This document shows, piece after piece, positions 33,937 to 41,323 of a DNA stretch of 64,000 nt. Origin of the DNA: Candidatus Hydrogenedentota bacterium (lineage in GTDB: Bacteria; Hydrogenedentota; Hydrogenedentia; Hydrogenedentales; JAEUWI01). Position 1 is the stretch's first letter, and the number at the start of each line of letters is the position of its first letter. Under the pieces are notes generated by a model, which was given only the letters and a program-made list of their open reading frames with translations, did no database searches and was not told the origin of the DNA. The position numbers and the translations under genes are program-made. The stretch spans positions 1-64,000 of the forward strand of contig JAEUWI010000029.1 of assembly GCA_016791475.1 (NCBI GenBank). Reading direction: 5' to 3'.

Positions 33937-35379
33937 TCACGCAATTAGTTCCGGCACCAGATTGCCAAATACGTCGGTCAGTCGGAAGTCGCGGCCCTGA
34001 TAGTGATACGTCAGTCGGGTGTGATCCATGCCCATCAGGTGGAGAATCGTCGCCTGCATGTCGTGCACGTGGACCGGGCGCTCCGCAATGTGGAAACCCA
34101 GTTCGTCCGTTGCGCCGAGGGTGTGGCCCGCGCGCACGCCGCCGCCGGCCATCCACATCGTGAAGGCCTGGGGGTGGTGGTCCCGGCCCATGCTGCGCCC
34201 GAGGGCGGCGATGGATTCGACCATGGGCGTGCGACCGAATTCGCCGCCCCAGATGACGAGGGTCTCGTCGAGCAATCCGCGGCGCTTCAGATCTTTGATA
34301 AGAGCGGCGCAGGCCTGATCGGTCTCTTTGCACTTGGCCTTCAGGCCGCCCGCCACATCGCTGTGGTGATCCCAGCTTCCATGGTAGATATTGACGAAGC
34401 GCACTCCGCGCTCGACCATGCGGCGGGCAAGCAGGCAGTTGTTGGCGAAGGAAGGTTTACCGATTTCCGCGCCATAGAGGGCGAGGGTTTCGGGTGTTTC
34501 CTGCGAGAGATCGATAAGGTCGGGCGCGCTGCTCTGCATCTTGTAGGCCATTTCATAGGCGTTGATGCGCGCCGTGATCTCGGGATCGCCGAAGCTGTTG
34601 AAGCGGTGCTGGTTGAGCTGGTTGATGAGGTCGATGCTGTTCCGCTGTAGGGCGGGGTCTATGCCTTTCGGGCTATTCACGTTCAGGATGGGGCTGCCCT
34701 GGCTGCGGAAGGGCACGCCCTGATATTCCGTGGGCAGAAAGCCGCAGCCCCAGTTGTGGGCGCCCGCACTTGTGCCCGATCCCGATTGCAGCACGACGAA
34801 GCCGGGCAGGTCGTCGGCCAGGCTACCGAGGCCATAGCTCGCCCAGGCGCCCAGGCAGGGCCTACCCTGGAGGGGCGAGCCGGTGTTCATAAACAATTGC
34901 GCCGGCGCATGATTAAACTGGTCGGTGTGCACCGAGCGCACGATGGCGAGTTCATCGGCCACCGTGGCCAGGTGGGGGAGCAGTTCGGATAGTTCCGCAC
35001 CGGACTGACCATGCTTCGCAAATGCGAAGCGGCTGGACATGAGGTTGGCGTCGGGCTGGATGAAGGCGTAGCGCTGATCCTTGACCACTTCGGCGGGGAT
35101 GGGCTTGCCGTCATATTTCGCCAGGACCGGTTTGTAGTCGAACATGTCCAACTGGCTCGGCGCGCCTTCCATGAAGAGGTAGATCACGTGCTTGACGCGG
35201 GTGTTGAAGTGGGAGGGTTTCGCGGCAAGGGGATTGGCGGGTGCGGCCGCTGTGGCCGTGCGCGAGCACAGGAGGGAGGCGAGGGCGATCTTACCGAGGC
35301 CCACGCCGCATTCCCGGAAGAAATGGCGGCGGGTCGTGCTGTGCAGCGGGTGAATCCGTTCTTCGTCGTTATGCATCAT
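33937..35379 (-). CDS. DUF1501 protein with Tat signal
   Basis: A 480-residue exported protein. The N-terminus has a Tat-type signal (TTRRHFFRECGVGLGKIALA). Family segments are VIYLFMEGAPSQLDMFDYKP, SVHTDQFNHAPAQLF, RPCLGAWASYGLGS, GGEFGRTPM and HNDE-distant DHHPQAFTMWMAGGGVRAG. DUF1501 belongs to the alkaline-phosphatase/sulfatase-like fold, although the substrate is unknown. It starts five bases after the stop of the DUF1549/DUF1553 protein, the classical planctomycete/verrucomicrobial pair; the two probably act as one exported system. ATG 35379 is used rather than an upstream frame inside the neighbour. Confidence 0.92.
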   Translation of the reverse strand: MMHNDEERIHPLHSTTRRHFFRECGVGLGKIALASLLCSRTATAAAPANPLAAKPSHFNTRVKHVIYLFMEGAPSQLDMFDYKPVLAKYDGKPIPAEVVKDQRYAFIQPDANLMSSRFAFAKHGQSGAELSELLPHLATVADELAIVRSVHTDQFNHAPAQLFMNTGSPLQGRPCLGAWASYGLGSLADDLPGFVVLQSGSGTSAGAHNWGCGFLPTEYQGVPFRSQGSPILNVNSPKGIDPALQRNSIDLINQLNQHRFNSFGDPEITARINAYEMAYKMQSSAPDLIDLSQETPETLALYGAEIGKPSFANNCLLARRMVERGVRFVNIYHGSWDHHSDVAGGLKAKCKETDQACAALIKDLKRRGLLDETLVIWGGEFGRTPMVESIAALGRSMGRDHHPQAFTMWMAGGGVRAGHTLGATDELGFHIAERPVHVHDMQATILHLMGMDHTRLTYHYQGRDFRLTDVFGNLVPELIA

Positions 35380-35384
35380 GGGTA

Positions 35385-38300
35385 CTACCCTCGTGTTATC
35401 GTTTCGTCGAGATTCAACACCGCGCGGCAGAGGAGGGTCCATGCCGCCTCCTCGACACCGCCTTGCCCATTGACCAGCGCTAGAACTTGATCCGCAGGCT
35501 GCTGACGCAACAGGGTCCGCTGTCCATCCAGGTAGTCCAACAGCGCCTGGGCTTCCATCGCATCCGGTTCGCGGGCCACGCAGCGCAGGAAGAGGACTCG
35601 AAGTCGTGCCGCCGGGTCGGCGGGTACTTCCGCAATCAGGGAGCGCGCCATGCTGCGTGCGGCCTCCATGAACACTTCGTCGTTCAGCAGTGTGAGGGCC
35701 TGCATGGGGGTGTTGGTGCGCAATCGCCGTACGCAGGTCATATCCCGTGCGGGCGCATCGAAAACAGCCGCCGTGGGATAGGTCAGCATGCGCTTCCAGT
35801 ACGTATACATGCCGCGGCGCAATCGGGCTTCGCCTTCATCAGCCTTCCACGACGTGCCGCCGTAGACCATGTCCAGCAAGCCTTCGGGCAGGGGCGGGAA
35901 GACGCTGGGGCCGCCCACGCTTTTGTTGAGCGAGCCGCTTGCCGCCAGGGCTATATCGCGCACGAACTCGGCATCCACCCGGAAGCGGGGTGCGCGGGCG
36001 AGATAGATATTCTGCGGATCGATCTGCTGCTGCTCCGGTGTTACCTTCGCCGACTGACGGTAGGTGGCCGATGTGACCATGAGTCGGGCCATATCCTTGA
36101 TGGCCCACTGGCGCCGCATAAACTCCACGGCGAGCCAGTCGAGCAATTCCGGATGGCTCGGGGCTTCGCCCTGAACGCCAAAGTCTTCCGTGGTACGAAC
36201 GAGCCCGCGCCCGAAGAACTGCTGCCACATCCGGTTCATGGTGACCCGTGCGGTAAGCGGATTCTCTTCACTCATGATCCAGCGTGCGAGGGTCAGGCGA
36301 TTTCGCGGTGCGAACTCGGGCAGGCGCGGCAAGACTTCAGGCACATCAGGCAGCACTGCCGCCCGGGGCTGGAGGAATTCGCCCCGATGGTGAATATTGG
36401 AAACCCGGACCTCCTCCCGCTCTTCCAGCGCCAATGTGGTGGGGTTCTTTGGAAGGCTTCTCTCAAGCTTCGCCATCTCGGCCTGGGCCTCGGCCAGCAG
36501 CGGCGTGTGCTCCAGGAAGTACTGGTGAAGCCGGGCCTGGTCCGAATCGGCGAGCTGGTCCTCCAGCATCAGCGCTTCAATCTCCGCGGGTACACCGGCG
36601 GCTTCGGGGGCGGGGCCGCCCGTGGTCATGATCCGGAATCGTCCGATGGTGTGCTGGTGGATATACTTCTGTTCCAGTGTAACGTAGAAGATTGTGCCAC
36701 CGGGGAATCCCGCAGGCTTGTCGAAGGCGAAGACGGCCTCGTGGGCCTTGCCTTCACCGCCCTTGATGGACCAGCCGGTGTCGGCGCGCCCGTCGAGGGT
36801 CTTCGCGGCAGTTTTGTCGCCATCGGCATGGCTTTCCGTGGCGCGGGCGATGCTAAGGGGGACCTTGGCCTCGGGGTCGTTCCAGGGGGCCGCGCTGACC
36901 TTTACTTCCGTCAAAAGGAAATCGCCTTCCGAGAGAATCACGCCCCGTCCAGGTCCACCACCGGGCAGGCTTTCGTGGGGCAGCACTTCGAGGCGCAGTC
37001 CGGTCACATGGGACTCGTCGGTGCGCAGGGCCAAGTCGTAGACGTCGTTGTTCGGAAGGTCGCCCTTCGCGAGGATGGAATTGTCTTCCAGCCGCTTCAG
37101 GGTCGTAAATTTCTGAGTCTTCATTTCGATGGGCGTCAGGTTGGCCCAGGGACGGGCCCTGGACTTCACGCCATCGGCCCACTCGGTGTATTTCTTCGCA
37201 AAGAAGGCGGCGCGCCGTTCATCGTCGCTCTGATTGACCACGGCAGGGTCATTGAGGATGCTTTCGAGACGAAAATCGCCAAGGGTGTGGAACTGGCCGT
37301 GCTCCTGCGTGAGGTGTACCTCGATTTGCAGGGGGGCAGTCAGATCGAGGGGCTCTGGGAAGAAGAAGCGGGCGATCTGTGCCTGACTGACGCCGCGAGG
37401 ATCACCGCCGACGGCCCATCCACTCTCGGGTTTGCCGTCAATGGCGGCCTCAATGGCGTAACTCGGCTGGGCGTAGTCCGCCTCGGCCCTGGCAAAGACG
37501 AGACTCGTGCGCGTGTCCGGTGCGGCGGGGTCAAACTGCCAGGCGGTGAACTCGCTGAGTACAAAGTTACCGTTGTCGGCCCGACCGGGGCCTTTTTCAC
37601 CCGGCAGCACCGACAGCCGGAGCCCCTCGACGCGGCCAGGTCCGATTTCGGCTTTGACGATGTAGGTGTTCCTATCCCGGCCGGCATTGGCTACGCGCAC
37701 GGTCCGGTCGGGTTCGATCATCAGCGCGCCGCCATCGCGGGCTTCGGCCGTGGCCGAGGCGAAGGGTACGTACTTGTCGCTTTCATCGCTCAGGGGGAAC
37801 TTGCCGCAGAGCGCGCCCTTCAGGTCCGCGATCTTAGTGAGTTGCTCTTGCCGATTCTTCTCCACTTCTGGCGAGGGCACTTCGAGGGTGACATCGTCGG
37901 TGTTGTTGAGAAAGGCGAAGAGCTGGAAGTACTCCCGCTGGGAGATGGGATCATACTTGTGGGAGTGACACTGGGCGCAACTCATGGTGAGTCCCAGCAG
38001 GGCGGTGGCGACGGTATTGGTTCGGTCGACCACATTCTTGTAGCGAAATTCGGCCACGTCGATGCCGCCTTCTTCGTTCAGCATTTCATTTCGGAAGAAG
38101 CCGGTGGCGATGCGCTGCTCGAGGGTGGGGGAGGGCAGCAGGTCGCCCGCGATCTGCTCTATGACAAAGCGGTCGAAGGGCATGTCGCTGTTGAAGGCGT
38201 TGATGACCCAATCCCGGTAGGGCCAGATGCTGCGGGGGCGATCCTTCTCATAGCCATTGGTATCGGCATAGCGGGCCACATCGAGCCAGTCGATGGCCAT

Positions 38301-39011
38301 GCGTTCGCCGAAATGGGGCGAGCGCAGAAACTCTTCCACCAGCGCTTCATAGGCATTCGGACGCTTGTCGGCCACGAAACGCTCCACTTCCGCCGGTGTG
38401 GGGGGCAGCCCACGCAGATCGAGGCTCAGCCGTCGAATGAGGGTGTTGCGGTCGGCTTCGGGCGAGGGGGAGAGGCCCCTGGTCTTCATGGTCTGGAGTA
38501 TAAAGGCGTCGATGGCGTTGCGGCCCCAGGTGGCGGCGTCCATCGCGGGCGGTGCGGGCTGTACCGGCGCCTTGAAGGACCAGATATCCGTCTTCGCGGA
38601 GGAGGTGTCGGCGGTCGCTTCGCCGCCAAAGGGTGCGCCAGCCTCCAACCAGGTTCTTAGAATTGCGGCGTCCTCCTCCGATACCCGGTCGCCTTTCGGC
38701 GGCATCCGCACGTCTTCCTCTTCCGATAGGATCCGCTGCAGCAGCGGGTAGCTGCCATCTTCCGCCGGGGCCAGGGGGGAGGCGTGGGAGTCGCCGCCGA
38801 GCCGCGCATCGGCCTCGTTGCTCAGGCGGAGTCCACCTTTTCGCGCTTCCGGGCCATGACATTCGTAGCAGTATTTCTGCAGAATGGGTGCTACGTCCTC
38901 GCCGGAGACGGGTGTGTCCTCCGCGCGCGAATTGGCGAAGGGCAAAGCGAAGAAGCATGCAAGGATGGCCACACGGCTCGCACGATGCGCTTGAAAGAAT
39001 CTGGTCTTCAC
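35385..39011 (-). CDS. PSCyt1/DUF1549/DUF1553 planctomycete-type cytochrome protein
   Basis: A 1208-residue exported protein starting at GTG 39011 with GGAG eight bases upstream and a signal peptide ending NSRA. A c-type haem site YCYECHGPEARKGGLRL lies at about 47-63 (PSCyt1). DUF1549 follows (AIDAFILQTMKTRGLSPSPE, DWLDVARYADTNGYE, TALLGLTMSCAQCHSHKYDP, with a second CxxCH). A long insertion with two related beta-domains (~430-570 and ~640-800; FVLSEFTAW and FLLTEVKVS) separates it from DUF1553 (RMWQQFFGRGLVRTTEDFG, TPMQALTLLND). The pair with DUF1501 is common in glycan-degrading planctomycetes; the reaction is unknown but haem implies redox chemistry. Confidence 0.93.
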   Translation of the reverse strand: MKTRFFQAHRASRVAILACFFALPFANSRAEDTPVSGEDVAPILQKYCYECHGPEARKGGLRLSNEADARLGGDSHASPLAPAEDGSYPLLQRILSEEEDVRMPPKGDRVSEEDAAILRTWLEAGAPFGGEATADTSSAKTDIWSFKAPVQPAPPAMDAATWGRNAIDAFILQTMKTRGLSPSPEADRNTLIRRLSLDLRGLPPTPAEVERFVADKRPNAYEALVEEFLRSPHFGERMAIDWLDVARYADTNGYEKDRPRSIWPYRDWVINAFNSDMPFDRFVIEQIAGDLLPSPTLEQRIATGFFRNEMLNEEGGIDVAEFRYKNVVDRTNTVATALLGLTMSCAQCHSHKYDPISQREYFQLFAFLNNTDDVTLEVPSPEVEKNRQEQLTKIADLKGALCGKFPLSDESDKYVPFASATAEARDGGALMIEPDRTVRVANAGRDRNTYIVKAEIGPGRVEGLRLSVLPGEKGPGRADNGNFVLSEFTAWQFDPAAPDTRTSLVFARAEADYAQPSYAIEAAIDGKPESGWAVGGDPRGVSQAQIARFFFPEPLDLTAPLQIEVHLTQEHGQFHTLGDFRLESILNDPAVVNQSDDERRAAFFAKKYTEWADGVKSRARPWANLTPIEMKTQKFTTLKRLEDNSILAKGDLPNNDVYDLALRTDESHVTGLRLEVLPHESLPGGGPGRGVILSEGDFLLTEVKVSAAPWNDPEAKVPLSIARATESHADGDKTAAKTLDGRADTGWSIKGGEGKAHEAVFAFDKPAGFPGGTIFYVTLEQKYIHQHTIGRFRIMTTGGPAPEAAGVPAEIEALMLEDQLADSDQARLHQYFLEHTPLLAEAQAEMAKLERSLPKNPTTLALEEREEVRVSNIHHRGEFLQPRAAVLPDVPEVLPRLPEFAPRNRLTLARWIMSEENPLTARVTMNRMWQQFFGRGLVRTTEDFGVQGEAPSHPELLDWLAVEFMRRQWAIKDMARLMVTSATYRQSAKVTPEQQQIDPQNIYLARAPRFRVDAEFVRDIALAASGSLNKSVGGPSVFPPLPEGLLDMVYGGTSWKADEGEARLRRGMYTYWKRMLTYPTAAVFDAPARDMTCVRRLRTNTPMQALTLLNDEVFMEAARSMARSLIAEVPADPAARLRVLFLRCVAREPDAMEAQALLDYLDGQRTLLRQQPADQVLALVNGQGGVEEAAWTLLCRAVLNLDETITRG

Positions 39012-39180
39012 TGCAACGACTCCAGACGGGGGAATGGGGTCCCGGTTACACTCAAAGCTCGACGCCAGAATATCAGATTCCCCATGGCCGGTCCCAATTG
39101 AAGAATCTCCGCCCCAAAAAAGACAAACCCGCCCTCCAGCGACGCCGGACAGCGGATTGCTGATGTTCTTGTAATCGGGA

Positions 39181-39288
39181 TTAGAGGGTAATGCCGAAGA
39201 AGCCGAGGAAAACGAGGATGGCTTCGAAGAGGTCTACATACTGGGTGATTTCGGCGATGAAGGCCAGCAGTTGGTCGAGTACAGTCAT
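39181..39288 (-). CDS. Small hydrophobic protein, 35 residues (candidate)
   Basis: On the minus strand ATG 39288 opens MTVLDQLLAFIAEITQYVDL followed by FEAILVFLGFFGITL and a stop at 39181. The peptide is short, acidic at the start and hydrophobic at the end, so it could be a membrane peptide. AGGAG lies 12 bases upstream, a little far. No homologue is known to me. The rest of the 410-base gap between the large cytochrome gene and the YqaE-type gene holds nothing else recognisable. Confidence 0.4.
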   Translation of the reverse strand: MTVLDQLLAFIAEITQYVDLFEAILVFLGFFGITL

Positions 39289-39421
39289 GTGAACGCAATG
39301 CTCCTGTGTAAAGTGTGTCGCAACCTGGTACCCGGACATAATGCAGGGTTCCCACATACTGTATGTACGAGTCTGCTTTATGTTACCAGCACACCGGGGG
39401 CATTTTCATCCATCCGGCGGC

Positions 39422-39589
39422 TCAACTCTCGTTGTTTTCGACCCGGGTGCAGAAAATCATGGCGGCGATCACCCCGGGGATCCAGCCCGCAAGCCAGAGA
39501 ACGAAGGTCAAGATGATAGGGCCGCAACCTTTGTCATAGACCGCGGCGGGGGGAAGGAGGATGCAAACAAGGGTGCGCAGGAGGCTCAT
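39422..39589 (-). CDS. YqaE/Pmp3-family small membrane protein
   Basis: A 55-residue protein with two transmembrane helices: LLRTLVCILLPPAAVYDKGC and a second helix, PIILTFVLWLAGWIPGVIAA. The LPP-A-V---G-G pattern and the WIPG-IHA-like turn identify the Pmp3/YqaE (UPF0057) family, linked to membrane potential and stress in yeast and plants; the bacterial role is unclear. AAAGGA precedes ATG 39589, which is preferred to the frame start at 39607. It stands alone and is divergent from the glycosyltransferase. Confidence 0.85.
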   Translation of the reverse strand: MSLLRTLVCILLPPAAVYDKGCGPIILTFVLWLAGWIPGVIAAMIFCTRVENNES

Positions 39590-39735
39590 GGCGATTTTTC
39601 CTTTCATCGACCGAAATGATGGTGGTCCATACTATACGACCGTCCAGACAGCAGTACAACCGGAATCCGAAGTTATTCGCGGATTCCGGAGTCGAACGCT
39701 TCGATCCCGGGCGCATCGCGCTGCTCGCGGTCTGC

Positions 39736-39741
39736 TATACT
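39736..39741 (+). promoter_or_regulatory. -10 box (TATACT) of the glycosyltransferase gene
   Basis: TATACT ends only ten bases before ATG 39752, so the message would begin at or within a few bases of the start codon. No ribosome site precedes the ATG (CGTCACC), in keeping with a leaderless message. Confidence 0.45.
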
Positions 39742-39751
39742 TCGCGTCACC

Positions 39752-41080
39752 ATGCGCCCACCCCTTGTCTACGTTATTGTCATTAACTGGAATGGCCGAG
39801 AACACCTCGACGCCTGCTTCTCGTCGCTGCTTGCTTCGACCTGCGAGAATGTAGTCTTTCTTCTGGTGGACAACGCGAGCACGGATGGCTCGGCAGGGTA
39901 CATCCGGGAGCATTTTGGCAACGACCCGCGGGTGGAAATTCTTTCGCTTTCGTCGAATCTGGGCTGGTCCGGCGGAAACAACGCGGGGATTCGTCTGGCG
40001 CTGAAGGCCGCCGCGGACTACATTTTCCTTTTGAATAATGACACGGCGACGGAGTCCGGGGCGCTTTCGGCCATGTTGGCGGCGATGGAGACGGATAGCA
40101 GCCTCGGGGCTCTTGCGCCGCGCATGGTGCTTTTCGACCAACCCGAGCTGCTCAATTCCGTTGGCTTGAATTTGTCGGTCATTGGCGCAGCGTGGGACCG
40201 GGGGATTGGCCGCCTGGACGGTCCGCGCTGGCACGAGCCGATACCGGTTGTCGGCGTTTGTGGCGGCGCCCTGTTTCTGCGGGCCGCCCTGCTGGAACGA
40301 ACCGGCCTGCTGCCGGAGGATTTTGAGATTTACCTGGATGACCTCGACCTGTGCCTGCGCGTGTGGACGGCGGGTTACACAATTCGGAGCTGCCCCGGAG
40401 CGGTTATCCGGCACAAGTTCAGCGCCACCATGGGGCAGGGGGCACGGGCGCGCCACAAGTATTACCTCAACACGCGAAACCGATTTCGGATTGTGCAGCG
40501 TCACTTCCCGATGGCGCTCCGCGTCCGCGCCTTCCCGCTCTTGCTGCTGGGTGAGTTGCGCGCCATGGGTCGCGCGGTGCTTTCGGGCGAGGTTTGGCGT
40601 GTTCCCGCACATATCAAGGCATGGCGCTCGGCGTTGGCCTATTTACCCGAGGCGCGTCGCTTCCGGCGGACCCGGCAAGCTGCCGGCACGGCACCCTGCT
40701 GGCGTCTGGTACTCGATTCGCCGTTATTCTGTCCTCGGATTGTGTTTCCGGAACAGGGATGGTATCCGCCGGTCACGGTCCGTGGGCTGCGACTTCGACC
40801 CATGGCCCGCTGCGCAACCCTTGCGTTGGGGCCGGGGCCGTTGCAGGTGTGTCTGGTGAATTGTTATCCTGCACAAGGTCTGGCCCGGCTTTCCCTCTAT
40901 TCGGAGGATCGTTGCCTGGCGACGCTGGAAACGGCGGACGCGGCGGAGCTGCATATGGATTTTTCAGGCGGGCTGCTGACCTTCCGGACCGAGTCCTCAT
41001 TCTACTTGGAAGACACGGGCGCCGCACATGATGCGGGGGCCTGGCTTCAGGTGACGCGGGACGGTATTCACCTGGTTTAG
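39752..41080 (+). CDS. Family 2 glycosyltransferase (WcaE/rhamnosyltransferase-like)
   Basis: A 442-residue enzyme that would add a sugar from a nucleotide donor to a cell-surface glycan. The GT-A core occupies about 1-270: VYVIVINWNGREHLDACFSS, VDNASTDGSAGYIREH, SNLGWSGGNNAGIR, the metal-binding IFLLNNDTAT, then PVVGVCGGALFLRAALLERT and FEIYLDDLDLCLRVW. This is the pattern of the 'GT2 rhamnosyltransferase-like' group. The C-terminal ~150 residues are of a different, beta-rich kind and unrecognised. No membrane helix. It is alone, without other polysaccharide genes, so the acceptor is unknown. Confidence 0.88.
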   Translation: MRPPLVYVIVINWNGREHLDACFSSLLASTCENVVFLLVDNASTDGSAGYIREHFGNDPRVEILSLSSNLGWSGGNNAGIRLALKAAADYIFLLNNDTATESGALSAMLAAMETDSSLGALAPRMVLFDQPELLNSVGLNLSVIGAAWDRGIGRLDGPRWHEPIPVVGVCGGALFLRAALLERTGLLPEDFEIYLDDLDLCLRVWTAGYTIRSCPGAVIRHKFSATMGQGARARHKYYLNTRNRFRIVQRHFPMALRVRAFPLLLLGELRAMGRAVLSGEVWRVPAHIKAWRSALAYLPEARRFRRTRQAAGTAPCWRLVLDSPLFCPRIVFPEQGWYPPVTVRGLRLRPMARCATLALGPGPLQVCLVNCYPAQGLARLSLYSEDRCLATLETADAAELHMDFSGGLLTFRTESSFYLEDTGAAHDAGAWLQVTRDGIHLV

Positions 41081-41140
41081 TTCGAACGGAAGGTGTTGAC
41101 CACGGAAGGCCCCGTTGCGTGCATTGGTATAGAGGAAGAG

Positions 41141-41240
41141 CTTCCCGCAGAACAGCACAGATACCAGGTCGAGATTTCTTAACAGGCCGTTCAGGAGATT
41201 CGGTCCAAATCTGTGCGGATCCGGGTGAGTCTGCGGGAAG
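41141..41240. repeat. Imperfect long inverted repeat before the GH42-like gene
   Basis: CTTCCCGCAGA (41141-41151) pairs with TCTGCGGGAAG (41230-41240), and GCACAGAT (41155-41162) with ATCTGTGC (41209-41216). Together they can fold a long imperfect hairpin, as in a short miniature transposable element. The 243-base gap holds no gene. Confidence 0.65.
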
Positions 41241-41323
41241 TTCTTTGATTGCTGTCGGTGACTCGGCCAGTCGTGGTCAACACGATTGCCGTAGTCACGG
41301 ATAGATGACTAAAGAGTGAATAG

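Noticed and set aside
35487-38660. Plus-strand open frame of 1057 codons opposite the DUF1549/DUF1553 gene
   Set aside because: The minus strand carries haem and DUF motifs throughout. The plus frame has none and no ribosome site.
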